A stretch of DNA of 64,000 nt from Lachnospira multipara LB2003 (GCF_000702205.1 NZ_JNKW01000004.1:186001-250000), one strand, 5' to 3'; positions 8,399-18,395 are shown, numbered from the stretch's first letter. Numbers and translations: made by a program. The notes: generated by a model from the sequence alone, not told the origin.

Positions 8399-10249
8399 TT
8401 ACTCTGTTACAGTATTATCTGAATCATTAAATAAGCTTTCAAATTCTTCTCTTGTAATCTTTTCTTTTTCAAGAAGAAGGTTTGCTGATTTTTCTAAGAC
8501 ATCTCTATTCTCAGTAATAATCTTCTTAGCTTTATCATAACATTCAGAAACAATTCTCTTAACTTCTTCATCAATTGTTGATGCTATAAGTTCTCCGTAT
8601 GGTCTTGTATGAGCTAAGTCTCTACCAATAAATACTTCATCTTGTTCTGTATCATAATTAATAGTTCCTAATTTTTCTGAAAAACCATACTTAGTTACCA
8701 TTGCTCTTGCTGTCTGAGTTGCCTGCTTAATATCCTGTGAAGCACCTGTTGTAATATCATCAAATATAAGTTCTTCTGCTACTCTACCACCAAGGCTTAC
8801 TATAATGTCTTGTAACATCTTACCCTTTGTATAAAACATTTCATCCTTTTCAGGAAGTGGCATTGTATAACCTGCAGCACCCATACCTGTAGGAATAATT
8901 GAAACTGAATGAACAGGTCCAACATCTGGTAATAAGTGGAAGAGAATTGCATGTCCTGATTCATGATATGCTGTAATCTTCTTTTCCTTTTCAGAAATAA
9001 TCTTACTCTTCTTCTCTACACCAATTCCAACCTTAACAAAAGCAAGCTTAACGTCTTCATTGCTAATGTATCTTCTCTTATTCTTAGCTGCATTAATAGC
9101 TGCTTCGTTTAAGAGATTCTCTAAATCAGCACCTGTAAATCCTGCTGTTGTTCTTGATAAACTATCTAAATCCACATCATCTCCAAGTGGCTTCTTACTT
9201 GCATGCACATTAAGAATTTCAAGTCTACCTTTAACATCAGGTCTACCTACTACAACTTTTCTATCAAAACGGCCTGGTCTTAAAATAGCAGGATCAAGAA
9301 TATCTACTCTGTTCGTAGCAGCTATTACAATAATTCCTTCATTTACACCAAAACCATCCATTTCAACAAGTAACTGGTTTAATGTCTGTTCACGTTCATC
9401 GTGTCCACCACCCATACCAGTACCTCTGCGTCTTGCTACTGCATCAATTTCATCAATAAATACAATACAAGGTGCGTTTTTCTTAGCTTCTTCAAAAAGA
9501 TCACGTACTCTAGATGCACCTACACCTACGAACATTTCAACGAAATCTGAACCTGAAATACTAAAAAATGGAACTCCTGCCTCACCTGCAACTGCCTTTG
9601 CAAGTAAAGTCTTACCTGTTCCCGGAGGGCCTGTTAAAATAACACCCTTTGGTATTCTTGCTCCAAGATTGGTATATTTATCTGGATCCTTTAGGAAGTC
9701 TACAATTTCTTCTAGCTCTTCCTTTTCTTCATGTAGTCCAGCAACGTCATCAAACTTAACTTTATTCTCCCCATCTGAAATAAGTCTAGCTCTACTCTTA
9801 CCAAAGTTCATCATCTTAGAACCACCGCCGCTTGCTGCTCCGGCTTGTCTAGACATAAATAGTAAGAATAAGACAATTGCTAAAATACTAATGCCAAAAG
9901 GTATAATAATTGATACCCATACACTAACTCTAGTCACGTCTCTTAAGACGTAATCCACATTCTCATCCTTTAGTAAATCCTGTACAGATACAACATCTGA
10001 TACATTAAGCTTTACTATCTGAGAATCCTTAAGAGTAATTGTAAGCACACCAGTCGGCACTTCTGCATTTTGTTTGATGTCAACAGATTCGATTTTCTCA
10101 TTTTTTACATCGTCAACAAATTGTTTATAGGAATAATTACCAGCCTGCTTAGACATATAGGTAATTCCAAACCAGATCAAACCAATTACAACGATGATAA
10201 ATAAGTACACTCCAATTCCACCAAACTTGTTGTCCTTCTTTGTCTCCAT
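8399..10249 (-). CDS. ftsH: ATP-dependent zinc metalloprotease FtsH
   Basis: A 616-residue membrane AAA+ protease that degrades misfolded and regulatory membrane proteins. Helices at about residues 12-30 and 112-132 flank a short extracytoplasmic region. The AAA+ module has Walker A GPPGTGKT near 208, Walker [17 protein letters not shown] and the second region of homology [19 protein letters not shown]. The zinc site is HESGH near 428. An AGGAGGAC site lies just before the start. It is the last gene of the conserved rqcP-divIC-tilS-hpt-ftsH group and ends at a strong terminator. Confidence 0.97.
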   Translation of the reverse strand: METKKDNKFGGIGVYLFIIVVIGLIWFGITYMSKQAGNYSYKQFVDDVKNEKIESVDIKQNAEVPTGVLTITLKDSQIVKLNVSDVVSVQDLLKDENVDYVLRDVTRVSVWVSIIIPFGISILAIVLFLLFMSRQAGAASGGGSKMMNFGKSRARLISDGENKVKFDDVAGLHEEKEELEEIVDFLKDPDKYTNLGARIPKGVILTGPPGTGKTLLAKAVAGEAGVPFFSISGSDFVEMFVGVGASRVRDLFEEAKKNAPCIVFIDEIDAVARRRGTGMGGGHDEREQTLNQLLVEMDGFGVNEGIIVIAATNRVDILDPAILRPGRFDRKVVVGRPDVKGRLEILNVHASKKPLGDDVDLDSLSRTTAGFTGADLENLLNEAAINAAKNKRRYISNEDVKLAFVKVGIGVEKKSKIISEKEKKITAYHESGHAILFHLLPDVGPVHSVSIIPTGMGAAGYTMPLPEKDEMFYTKGKMLQDIIVSLGGRVAEELIFDDITTGASQDIKQATQTARAMVTKYGFSEKLGTINYDTEQDEVFIGRDLAHTRPYGELIASTIDEEVKRIVSECYDKAKKIITENRDVLEKSANLLLEKEKITREEFESLFNDSDNTVTE

Positions 10250-10303
10250 TAAAGTCCTCCTTGTGAAATTTCTCCTCCCCTAATATAAATGGGATAGCTT
10301 AAT

Positions 10304-10837
10304 TTAGTTCTCCTCCAAATGTAAAACTCCAATAAATGGAAGATTTCTATACTTCTGATCGTAATCAAGACCATAGCCGACTACGAATTCATCTGGAATA
10401 TTAAAGCCATTGTATTTAACATCCACTTCAACTTCTCTTCTTTCAGGCTTATCAAGTAATGTACATACTTCTAAGCTTTCAGGATTTCTTTCCTTTAATA
10501 AAGGTAATAATCTAGATAATGTATTACCTGAATCAATAATATCCTCAATAATAATTACGTTCTTTCCTTCAATGCTTTCATCAAGATCTTTCTTAATCTT
10601 AACTACACCACTTGATGATGTACCACTACCGTAGCTTGATGCCTGAATAAAATCTATTGTAACAGGTACACTTATTCTCTTAGCTAATTCACAAGTAAAG
10701 AAAATGCTACCTTTAAGAATACAAATAAGTGTAACCTCCTTACCTTCATAATCTGCGTTAATCTGCTCTCCTAATTCTGCAATTCTTTTTGAGAGCTCAT
10801 CTTCTGAAATTAATACGCTAATTGAATGGTTATCCAT
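10304..10837 (-). CDS. hpt: hypoxanthine phosphoribosyltransferase
   Basis: A purine-salvage enzyme that makes IMP and GMP from hypoxanthine or guanine and PRPP. The PRPP-binding loop is NVIIIEDIIDSGNTL and the base-binding end is FVVGYGLDYDQKYRNLPFIGVL. The frame is open 15 codons further upstream, but a CGGAGG site sits 8 nt before the internal ATG at 10837. That start gives 177 residues, the usual family length, so it is chosen here. The gene lies between tilS and ftsH, the same order as in other Firmicutes. Confidence 0.95.
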   Translation of the reverse strand: MDNHSISVLISEDELSKRIAELGEQINADYEGKEVTLICILKGSIFFTCELAKRISVPVTIDFIQASSYGSGTSSSGVVKIKKDLDESIEGKNVIIIEDIIDSGNTLSRLLPLLKERNPESLEVCTLLDKPERREVEVDVKYNGFNIPDEFVVGYGLDYDQKYRNLPFIGVLHLEEN

Positions 10838-10932
10838 ATCTAATACCTCCGAAAATTTTTTAATGTACGATATAAAATTCAATTATAATGCCGTCTTTTC
10901 ATTCGTCAAGTGTAATCCAAACATAATAGAAA

Positions 10933-12363
10933 TTAATCAAACATTAATTGTATCATTAAAATCTTTTTTGTATTATTGTCCACCAATGCATCATATGACC
11001 TTCTAACTCCTACAGCCCATAAACACTCGTCACCTTGACATATTAGAATACATTCATCTCTATATCTACTAGGAATTTTACGATTAATAAATTCGGACTT
11101 TATTCTATGTGAATGGCCTAACCCATCGATTACAATTACATCATTTGTTTGTCTATATCTTATATCTAAACACTCTTTGATTTTATCATAATCAAAACAC
11201 TTTAAAAAGTCGCTATCCTTATCTTTTATCGAAAAATTATTATCAACTATACTGCACTTAATCGCCTTTAATCTACGAGTTTCATCCTTATAATAAATGT
11301 CCTCATCTACATTTACTATAAGTTCATTCTTTATGTCTGATTTATTCACAGTAATTGTTGGTCTATTTTTTTCAGTTCTTTTTTTATCACCATCAACATA
11401 ATCTATAATTATTTTACCATATTCTTTCTTGGCATATAATCCATAAGGTAAAGAAATTTGCTTGTTAGTGTCTTTATTTATCAATTCTTGTACTTTTTTT
11501 ACATGAACTTCATAGATGTCTTTTTTCTTCTTAGCCATTCCTACAATTGCTTCATATATTACTCGGCTTTGGATAACAGCATGATACTTGTCTAATTTTT
11601 TCACATCAAGACTGACATTATCTTTATGTAATAAGACATCCCTAATCGCCTTTGTAGTTTCTATATTTAGATAGTCCTCAATTTGTGATAAATTCTCTGC
11701 AAGCATGGCAATATTATTAACTGCTCTTGCATTAACATTATCTGTTAATGTGGGTATAACTATATTTCTTATGGAATTTCTAGTGTACTCATTGTTAAAA
11801 TTAGTTTCATCTGTTACAAATTTAAGTCCATTTTCTTCAATATAGTTCTCAATTTCCATTCTCGTTACACATAAAAGCGGACGAATAATTTCATCTCTAA
11901 CTGGCTTTATTCCACGCATTCCAGATAAATTAGTTCCTCGTGCCATATTCATAAGGACTGTTTCTGCCTGGTCGTTCATATGGTGTGCAACTGCTATTCT
12001 TGCATTGTCCTTATCCTTTGCTAGCTCTCTAAAAATCCTATATCTTTCAAGTCTTCCTGCTTCTTCCACCGTTTGATTGTTCTTTTTTGCAAGTCCTATA
12101 CAATCAATTCTTACAACTTTAAGATTTATATTACGTTTTTTACAAAAATCCACTACAAATTCTTCATCATCAATTGCAGCCTTTCGTATACCATGATTAA
12201 CATGCACTGCATATAAGTTAATATCAAGCTTATTATCCCTTATATAATCCTGCAAAATAGAAATTAGGCAAATAGAATCAGCGCCTCCTGATAGTCCTAC
12301 TATCAAGTTGGCGCAGTCTAACATCTTGTTTAATTCAATATAATTGTAAACTTTATTTTTCAT
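10933..12363 (-). CDS. tilS: tRNA(Ile)-lysidine synthetase
   Basis: A 476-residue enzyme that converts C34 of the AUA-reading isoleucine tRNA to lysidine, using ATP and lysine. The N-terminal PP-loop is SGGADS (residues 25-30), followed by VHVNHGIR and AVAHHMNDQAETVLMN, the standard TilS blocks. The C-terminal third carries the substrate-binding extension (RIKSEFINRKIPSRYRD). The start overlaps the end of divIC by 11 bp, so translation of the two is probably coupled. Confidence 0.94.
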   Translation of the reverse strand: MKNKVYNYIELNKMLDCANLIVGLSGGADSICLISILQDYIRDNKLDINLYAVHVNHGIRKAAIDDEEFVVDFCKKRNINLKVVRIDCIGLAKKNNQTVEEAGRLERYRIFRELAKDKDNARIAVAHHMNDQAETVLMNMARGTNLSGMRGIKPVRDEIIRPLLCVTRMEIENYIEENGLKFVTDETNFNNEYTRNSIRNIVIPTLTDNVNARAVNNIAMLAENLSQIEDYLNIETTKAIRDVLLHKDNVSLDVKKLDKYHAVIQSRVIYEAIVGMAKKKKDIYEVHVKKVQELINKDTNKQISLPYGLYAKKEYGKIIIDYVDGDKKRTEKNRPTITVNKSDIKNELIVNVDEDIYYKDETRRLKAIKCSIVDNNFSIKDKDSDFLKCFDYDKIKECLDIRYRQTNDVIVIDGLGHSHRIKSEFINRKIPSRYRDECILICQGDECLWAVGVRRSYDALVDNNTKKILMIQLMFD

Positions 12364-12682
12364 GAGCTTTAAAAACTAATTCATCAGGATAAATTAAACC
12401 AAATTTATCCTTTGCAATCTCCTCAACAAACTTTTTACTTTTAACATAGTCAGATCTTGCATTAAGCTCATCTGCTCTGTTGTTTTCATCATCTATTAAA
12501 GATTCCATTTCACTAATCTGGGATTCTATTTCCTTATTCTTAGCTGAAAGAGTCTTTTTATTATTAATAAGAACTATTGATAATAAAATAAGCACCATAG
12601 CTGCTGCCACAATACCTATTAGAGCAGATCTTCGCTGTAGTTTTCTTCTTCTTTCTTTCTCTCTTCTAGATTCCCTAACCAT
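12353..12682 (-). CDS. divIC: DivIC/FtsL-type cell-division protein
   Basis: A 109-residue bitopic membrane protein. It has a highly basic cytoplasmic end (residues 3-18), one transmembrane helix at about 20-40, a coiled-coil segment (about 45-75, KNKEIESQISEMESLID) and a conserved C-terminal patch (VEEIAKDKFGLIYPDELVF). This is the DivIC/FtsB layout; the protein works with FtsL and DivIB at the division septum. Its position between rqcP and tilS matches the Firmicute order and supports DivIC over FtsL. Confidence 0.85.
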   Translation of the reverse strand: MVRESRREKERRRKLQRRSALIGIVAAAMVLILLSIVLINNKKTLSAKNKEIESQISEMESLIDDENNRADELNARSDYVKSKKFVEEIAKDKFGLIYPDELVFKAHEK

Positions 12683-12703
12683 ATACTTCTCCCAAAACTT
12701 CCT

Positions 12704-12943
12704 TTAAAGGTAAGTAAACATTTCCTTAGCTTCTTCCTTCTTAACTACATCTTTAACGTCAGTTACCTTTACTTTAACGTTTCTGTTACCAAACTGTATC
12801 TCAATAACATCTCCAACCTTAACATCATAAGATGCTTTTGCTACAGTCTCATTTACTAAAACTCTGCCAGCATCACAAGCATCATTAGCAACTGTTCTAC
12901 GTTTAATAAGTCGCGATACCTTTAAATACTTATCTAATCTCAT
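12704..12943 (-). CDS. rqcP: S4-domain protein RqcP
   Basis: A 79-residue protein made almost wholly of an S4 RNA-binding domain (MRLDKYLKVSRLIKRRTVANDACDAGRVLVN...). RqcP (formerly YabO) binds obstructed 50S subunits and helps RqcH add alanine tails to stalled chains. Size, start motif and position directly upstream of divIC agree with this. The generic Hsp15-like label is the alternative. Confidence 0.87.
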   Translation of the reverse strand: MRLDKYLKVSRLIKRRTVANDACDAGRVLVNETVAKASYDVKVGDVIEIQFGNRNVKVKVTDVKDVVKKEEAKEMFTYL

Positions 12944-13032
12944 ATTATTCCTCTTTTTCTTTCCTACTTTTGATTAGATTCTATTATATTAGTTATATCT
13001 TATTTAGTAAAGTAACTAATGAATTAAAAAGG

Positions 13033-13623
13033 CTAATTTTTTTCATTTCTTTTTCTTATGTAGCCCTCTATTAAATCAACTGTTCCATCAATACCAAGTT
13101 TTGAGCTATTAATACATAAATCATAGCGCTTAGCATTACCCCAACTATTTCTTAGCTGACTATTATGGAAACGCTTTCTATTGGCATCATGTCTTTTTAT
13201 TTTTTCCTTAGCTGCTTCGAAATCTATGTCGTATTTATTCATAACTCTAGATACCCTTGCTCGATTATCTGCAGTTATAAAAATAGTTATTAGATTATCT
13301 CTTCCCTTTAAAACTTGATCTGCTAATCTTCCCACAATTACAAAGCTAGTTCCTGAATCAGCGACTTCATTAAGATAGTCAAATTGTAACTCATTAACCA
13401 TAGCTCCAATTGAATCCACAACCACATCTGACTCTCTTGAAAAATAAGACTTTCTTTTATATTTATCTGCCACACTTTTCTCTATCTTCACGCTTGTAAC
13501 TAGTTTATCTAACATCTTTCTATCTATAAAAGAGAATCCAAGTCTTCTAGATAGTTTTTCTCCAATTTCATGGCCTCCAGAGCCAAATTGTCTTCCTATA
13601 CAAATTATTACTTGTTTATTCAC
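13033..13623 (-). CDS. cytidylate kinase-like family protein
   Basis: A 196-residue P-loop kinase-like protein. The N-terminus CIGRQFGSGGHEIGEKLSRRLGFSFIDR is the form seen in the cytidylate-kinase-2 family, and IVGRLADQVLKGR and the arginine-rich KRHDANRKRFHNSQL stretch are also typical. It is probably a nucleoside-monophosphate kinase, but this branch lacks an assigned substrate. The start codon is GTG, with GGAGA 7 nt upstream. It lies upstream of rqcP in the same direction with a roughly 90-bp gap. Confidence 0.8.
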   Translation of the reverse strand: MNKQVIICIGRQFGSGGHEIGEKLSRRLGFSFIDRKMLDKLVTSVKIEKSVADKYKRKSYFSRESDVVVDSIGAMVNELQFDYLNEVADSGTSFVIVGRLADQVLKGRDNLITIFITADNRARVSRVMNKYDIDFEAAKEKIKRHDANRKRFHNSQLRNSWGNAKRYDLCINSSKLGIDGTVDLIEGYIRKRNEKN

Positions 13624-13825
13624 AATAACATCTCCAAACTATTTATTTTTTCACTGTATTTTCACTGTATTTTTATAGTTTAATTTTACAACTTTTTCTA
13701 TAAAATTCCAAGAAAAGTTTGTTAATTATTTAATTTATTGTATTTCTCTTTTCTAATTAGATAAAAAATGATAGAATGCTTTACATAAAGAATGAGCACT
13801 TAAAAGTGCTAGAAAGAGGGAAAAA

Positions 13826-15061
13826 ATGGCATTACACGTAATGGATGAAGCTAACCGTTGTCTACAGTGTAAAGTACCACAATGTCAGAAGGGATGTCCG
13901 ATTCATACAAATATCCCAACTGCCATACGTTTACTAAAAGAAAATAAACTTGATGAAGCTGGAAAAATGCTTTTTGAAAACAATCCTTTAACTACAGTTT
14001 GTAGCTTGGTTTGTAATCATGAAAAGCAATGTGAAGGGCACTGTGTTTTAGGCAGAAAAGGAGCACCTGTTCATTTTTCTACAATTGAAAATTATATTTC
14101 TACTACATACGCTAACAAAATGGTAGCTGGACCTAAGCCATCTAATGGCATGAGAGTTGCAATTATTGGATCTGGTCCTGCTGGTATTACAATTGCTATT
14201 ATTCTTGCAAGATATGGCTATAAGGTTACCATTTTTGAGGGAAAGGATAAAATTGGTGGAGTACTTCGTTATGGTATTCCAGAATTTAGATTACCAAAGT
14301 CAGTTCTTGATGATATTGAATATCGTCACCTTGAATTAAAGGGTATTCAGGTTCGTCCTAATACAAGAATTGGCGGTGCTATTGGTATTGATGACTTATT
14401 CCGTGATGGTTATAAGGCTATCTTTATTGGTACTGGTGTATGGCAGCCTAATGCTCTTCATATTAAAGGTGAAACATTTGGCAATGTACACTTTGGAATT
14501 AACTACCTTAACAACCCTGACAGTTATAAGCTTGGTAAGAAAGTAATTGTTATTGGTGCTGGTAATGCAGCTATGGACGTTGCAAGAACAGCAATCCGTA
14601 AAGGTGTAGAAGACCTTACTTGTGTATCAATCACTAAGGAAGTTGCAGCTAGCCAGTATGAATTCTCATATGCGCAGCTTGAAGGTGTTAAATTCCTTTA
14701 CAATCTAAAACCTGTTGAGATTTTAGATGAAGGTATAATTCTAAGAGAAGTGGAAGAAGCTGAGGATGGAACCCTTACAGATATTCCAGGAACAGATAAG
14801 CTTTATGAAGCTGATAGTATTATTGTATCTATTAGCCAAGGTCCACAAAATACAATAGTAAATACAACTAATGGACTTAAGGCTACAAGTAGAGGATTGC
14901 TTGATGCTGATGAAACAGGACACACATCAAGACCTGGTATTTTTGCTTCAGGTGATGTTGTTAATGGTGCAAGAACTGTTGTTGAAGCGGTAGCTCATTC
15001 AAAAGTAGTTGCTGAATCAATGCATGAATATATGCAATCTCTTGCAAAGGACGAGCAATAA
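13826..15061 (+). CDS. NAD(P)-dependent oxidoreductase, glutamate synthase small-subunit (GltD) type
   Basis: A 411-residue flavoprotein. The N-terminal 80 residues carry two cysteine sets for 4Fe-4S clusters (CLQCKVPQCQKGCP and CSLVCNHEKQCEGHC). Then come an FAD-binding GSGPAGITIAIILARYG motif and, about 125 residues later, a second GAGNAAMDVAR motif for NAD(P)H, and the family end motif FASGDVVNGARTVVEAVAHSK. No large glutamate-synthase subunit lies nearby, so it could be a stand-alone GltD-like protein or an NfnB-like transhydrogenase subunit rather than a true GltD. A short hairpin (13796-13809) and a GAAAGAGGG site precede the ATG. Confidence 0.85.
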   Translation: MALHVMDEANRCLQCKVPQCQKGCPIHTNIPTAIRLLKENKLDEAGKMLFENNPLTTVCSLVCNHEKQCEGHCVLGRKGAPVHFSTIENYISTTYANKMVAGPKPSNGMRVAIIGSGPAGITIAIILARYGYKVTIFEGKDKIGGVLRYGIPEFRLPKSVLDDIEYRHLELKGIQVRPNTRIGGAIGIDDLFRDGYKAIFIGTGVWQPNALHIKGETFGNVHFGINYLNNPDSYKLGKKVIVIGAGNAAMDVARTAIRKGVEDLTCVSITKEVAASQYEFSYAQLEGVKFLYNLKPVEILDEGIILREVEEAEDGTLTDIPGTDKLYEADSIIVSISQGPQNTIVNTTNGLKATSRGLLDADETGHTSRPGIFASGDVVNGARTVVEAVAHSKVVAESMHEYMQSLAKDEQ

Positions 15062-15100
15062 TTTAGGCAGATAATATTTTTTTCATAAAAAATTTAAATG

Positions 15101-15147
15101 TAAAAAACACTGTGAATTAGAAACAAATCTAGTTCACAGTGTTTTAT
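15101..15147. terminator. bidirectional terminator between convergent genes
   Basis: A stem pairs AAAACACTGTGAA with TTCACAGTGTTTT and continues through TTAG/CTAG. A-rich and T-rich flanks make it usable from both strands, for the oxidoreductase gene and the membrane-protein gene. Confidence 0.85.
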
Positions 15148-15165
15148 TTATGCTTTATTTATGTC

Positions 15166-16263
15166 TTATTTGTTCAATAGTTTAAAATCAACTACATACC
15201 AAACATCATTTTTCTTAATCCATATTAATTTCATATGTGTTGGATATTCTCTAACATCTCCACTATTAGTTGTACACTTAGGCGTAACACTTACCTCAAC
15301 ACTGAAGCAATCGCTTGTATACTGCTGATAATTGCTAATTGTTGCCTCTCCATAATCTAAACTCTTAGGTGTTCCATTCCATGAAATGGCAGCTGCAGCA
15401 TTAGCATAAAGTTTTCTTGCATTACTTCCTGAAAGAACATAACTTGTTATGGTATCCACCTTCTGAGTTCGTAACACATAATCAATATATTCATGAATAT
15501 ATGATTTTACCCTTTCTTCTACAGAAGTTATAAACTCCTTACTGCAATCAAAGGAATATTCATACATTACCGTTTTATCATTCTCTGTTACTACATTCTC
15601 AGCCTTTAATTCCTCTTTTGTTACACCAGCAACAACCTTAACATTTAAGTTTCCATATATACCATTTAAGGTATAGGTCTTATATGTTGGCATTTCCACA
15701 TAATCTTCTACATATTCAAGATCAACAACTGCCTCATCATTGGAGGTTACATATGTATTCCCAAGTTCTATATTATTCACACTTACAGTTGCATTTCCTG
15801 GTGCTTTTATAGTTACTGTTCTTGCTTCATCAACTATGCCCTCAATTGATGCCACTTCATAAATTGGCATATTAAAGGCTGCCTTTTTATCTTTCTTGCT
15901 TAGTCTAATTACACCCTTTTTCTTGCCGTCTTTTAATAGGTAATAAGCGGGTTCATCAGCAGAACCATCCCCAATTTTTTTGTTGTAAGACCATTCACCA
16001 ACCAACTCATTTTTAAAAACCGTCTCAAAATTCTGCTCTGTCTCAAATTCCGTTAAATCCACCGAAATATATTTCTTTATATTTTTTATGTCCGATTTAT
16101 TCAACTCATCCACATACTCTTGTACTAAACTTTCTGGTCTGGATTTTTCATATACTGTTAAGTACTCCCATAAAACTCCCCAAACTGCAATAATACACAT
16201 AATTACAATTATGACTATTGCTAAATATATCTTCCAGAAAACTCCTTTCCCTTTCTTCTCCAT
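15166..16263 (-). CDS. membrane-anchored extracytoplasmic protein of unknown function
   Basis: A 365-residue protein I do not recognise. A basic start (MEKKGKG) and one transmembrane helix at about 11-33 are followed by an extracytoplasmic part of about 330 residues. Two stretches (about 44-130 and 245-365) look like NTF2/TcaA-type alpha+beta folds; the last begins with SFDCSKEFITSVEERVKSYIHEYIDYVL and ends in a beta-rich MKLIWIKKNDVWYVVDFKL. A middle beta section (about 135-210) resembles an Ig-like spacer. It starts 22 bp after the phosphodiester-glycosidase gene, so the two are almost certainly co-expressed and may work together on a wall or surface glycan. Confidence 0.65.
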   Translation of the reverse strand: MEKKGKGVFWKIYLAIVIIVIMCIIAVWGVLWEYLTVYEKSRPESLVQEYVDELNKSDIKNIKKYISVDLTEFETEQNFETVFKNELVGEWSYNKKIGDGSADEPAYYLLKDGKKKGVIRLSKKDKKAAFNMPIYEVASIEGIVDEARTVTIKAPGNATVSVNNIELGNTYVTSNDEAVVDLEYVEDYVEMPTYKTYTLNGIYGNLNVKVVAGVTKEELKAENVVTENDKTVMYEYSFDCSKEFITSVEERVKSYIHEYIDYVLRTQKVDTITSYVLSGSNARKLYANAAAAISWNGTPKSLDYGEATISNYQQYTSDCFSVEVSVTPKCTTNSGDVREYPTHMKLIWIKKNDVWYVVDFKLLNK

Positions 16264-16285
16264 TTTTACTCTCCCCTTTATTAAC

Positions 16286-17755
16286 TTACTTTACAATAAA
16301 TGCTGTTGGAATTAGTCTTGAACCTGTTAATGGAGAAGCGCTATTTACATACTCTCCATTATAATAAAGAACTGTTGAGCTTCCTCCATCAAGGTTATAT
16401 GCATTTACTGCACCATATTCAAGCATTACCTCTATAACATCTGCAAAAGTTGCACCAATACTATTTATCTGTCTTCCATCTATTACAAGTAACAATACGC
16501 TTCCATCAGCACACTGTCCTATTGCTGTCCTTGGATTAATACCACTACCTGAGCCATTAACAAGTGTTGGTTCACCATTTACAATTAATGTAGGACCATA
16601 AAAGCAACAATCTCTTATCCCTCTATCAATTGCTTGTTGGCCTGTCATTGTTCCTACAACTAATATGTTATTCTTATCAAAACCTGCTATATCATAGGCC
16701 TTGTTCTTATCGCCATATTTAAATACACCATTAGAAATTACAAAACCTATAGGAGTTCCACCTGCTCCCATTCCGTTATCATCTTGAAAACCACCGCCAT
16801 TTATTCCAGCGACTGCCCCATAATTTTCAACAATTTCTCCAACATGAAGCCCATATCCACCGAAATTATTTACAGTTCCAACTTGAACTCTTGATGGATC
16901 TTTAACCTTTAAAATGTATCCGTTATAAGAGCCTCCATTAATTTCTATTAACTCAATATCATCACTTGTATCACTTGCAACACCAGTATCTGCTGTATCA
17001 GCTTTATATGCATTGGTGATAAGAGAAGTATCTGTTATTTCATCTGTTAGCTCTACAGAATTTTTTTGCTTAATCTTTGCAATTTCACTAGCTGGTAAAA
17101 AACTTGTTGCAAGAAATTTACCTGCACTTGTTTCAAGCACTGTATTAACAAAAAGATTCTTAGCTGACTCAGATGGTCCATGCTCTATTATTAATACAAT
17201 TCCTAGTATCCCCACCACAAATAAAACTATAGCTGTAAAAACACTAAGTAAAATTCTTACAATCACTTTTTTAGCTGTTAATCTATTAGTTTTTTCTGAT
17301 TTTTTATCCCTTTTAGATGCCTTTGTCTTATCTTCACTCTCATCTTCAAGACTAATAAGTTCATCATCATTTATATCCTCATCTAGCAAATCATCATCTA
17401 ATAGATCATCAGAATTATCATCTAACAGATCATAATCTTTCTTGATAAAAACGTCCTTAGGCTCTAAGCTGTCTAAATTATTTAGATTCTTTATGTCTTC
17501 TTTTTCTTTAACACTATCAAGATCTAACACATTGACATCACTTGTCTTTAAGTCTTTTATCTGATTCTCAGATTCAATATCCTTTTTATTCAATGCGTTT
17601 TTTTCTTCTTTTTTTAAATAGTCCTCACTAGCCGTTTCTGTTCTCTGACGCCAATTTGGATTATAACCCCAGATTTTTTTGTCATTCTCACAAATCTCGT
17701 CTTTTGATAATTCTATCAAATCGACTTCAATGTCCTTTTCTTTTTTTCTCAACAT
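16286..17755 (-). CDS. membrane-anchored phosphodiester glycosidase (NAGPA-type) domain protein
   Basis: A 489-residue protein with three parts. Residues 1-160 are a strongly acidic, low-complexity cytoplasmic region with a run rich in D, L and E. One transmembrane helix lies at about 167-190. The C-terminal 240 residues form a phosphodiester-glycosidase domain of the NAGPA family, with AGINGGGFQDDNG, NPRTAIGQCADGSVLLLVIDGR and AYNLDGGSSTVLYYNG. Relatives remove sugar-phosphodiester caps or act on exopolysaccharide and wall polymers. The acidic cytoplasmic arm is unusual for the domain and may bind a partner. It is the first gene of a two-gene unit with the unknown membrane protein. Confidence 0.83.
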   Translation of the reverse strand: MLRKKEKDIEVDLIELSKDEICENDKKIWGYNPNWRQRTETASEDYLKKEEKNALNKKDIESENQIKDLKTSDVNVLDLDSVKEKEDIKNLNNLDSLEPKDVFIKKDYDLLDDNSDDLLDDDLLDEDINDDELISLEDESEDKTKASKRDKKSEKTNRLTAKKVIVRILLSVFTAIVLFVVGILGIVLIIEHGPSESAKNLFVNTVLETSAGKFLATSFLPASEIAKIKQKNSVELTDEITDTSLITNAYKADTADTGVASDTSDDIELIEINGGSYNGYILKVKDPSRVQVGTVNNFGGYGLHVGEIVENYGAVAGINGGGFQDDNGMGAGGTPIGFVISNGVFKYGDKNKAYDIAGFDKNNILVVGTMTGQQAIDRGIRDCCFYGPTLIVNGEPTLVNGSGSGINPRTAIGQCADGSVLLLVIDGRQINSIGATFADVIEVMLEYGAVNAYNLDGGSSTVLYYNGEYVNSASPLTGSRLIPTAFIVK

Positions 17756-17854
17756 TTCCCTCTACCTCTAAATTTAAAAATCCCCTATGTCCATTTTAGA
17801 CAATTTATATCTATCTAATAAAAATATTACTCTATTATATGTTAAGATTCAAGT

Positions 17855-17897
17855 AAAAAGGATTATATCGATATAAAAAATATCAATATAATCCTAT
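17855..17897 (-). terminator. intrinsic terminator after the small 17967 gene
   Basis: A long A/T-rich stem (AGGATTATATTGATA with TATCGATATAATCCT) is followed by a T run on the minus strand. Confidence 0.7.
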
Positions 17898-17966
17898 AAT
17901 TTTTAGAATTTCATGTCTTATTTATCCATGTCAAATTCTATTAAATATTAATTTGTACTAAAGCGA

Positions 17967-18191
17967 TTACTCTCCCAAAATTGCTTTCGCTTTATCGTAT
18001 GAATCTACATGAATGTAGATATCACATTTACTACTTTTGCCGAAATTCATAAATTTAAGAAGACCTGTATGTAAATTCCATTTCTCAAAATATGAAATGT
18101 TATTACGTCTAAGAACTCTTTCGATCTTCCTGCTCTCTTCCATAGTAACATCGGCTTTAAGTAGACGTTCTGTTGTCATAATCTCTGCCAC
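17967..18191 (-). CDS. small protein, DUF2007-like
   Basis: A 74-residue cytoplasmic protein. The layout, an early helix (SRKIERVLRRNNISYFEKW), a central glycine-poor strand and a closing IYIHVDSYDKAKAILGE, resembles the DUF2007 'signal transducing' fold, but this is a weak match by eye. The start is GTG with GAGG 8 nt upstream; the ATG four codons later would have a spacing near 20 and is less likely. It stands alone, with a terminator downstream. Function unknown. Confidence 0.6.
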   Translation of the reverse strand: MAEIMTTERLLKADVTMEESRKIERVLRRNNISYFEKWNLHTGLLKFMNFGKSSKCDIYIHVDSYDKAKAILGE

Positions 18192-18361
18192 TTAAAACAC
18201 CTCAATTCTAGTTTACCCCAAATTTTATCCACTTCGGACGTTTATATACTAAACTTAGTTTAGCTACAAATCCCTTCTATCTTCATTTATTATAGCACAT
18301 TTGTTTTTTTAAAATCTACTATTTAATTTAACGTTTTAGGACAAAAATTAAAAAGAAAATT

Positions 18362-18395
18362 AACTTGTATGACAAGTTATGGTAGTTGTATGACA
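18362..18395 (+). promoter_or_regulatory. repeat elements upstream of the ilvE promoter
   Basis: A perfect 7-bp inverted repeat (AACTTGT-ATG-ACAAGTT, 18362-18378) overlaps the first of two identical TTGTATGACA copies (18365-18374 and 18386-18395), which are 21 bp apart, about two helical turns. They lie just upstream of the -35 box and look like activator or repressor sites. Confidence 0.4.

Noticed and set aside
9060-9953. Long open frame on the plus strand opposite ftsH (297 codons)
   Set aside because: It lacks a ribosome site, has a serine/proline-rich antisense composition, and lies wholly inside a certain gene. Similar antisense frames inside mfd, the pectinases and atp genes were dropped for the same reason.
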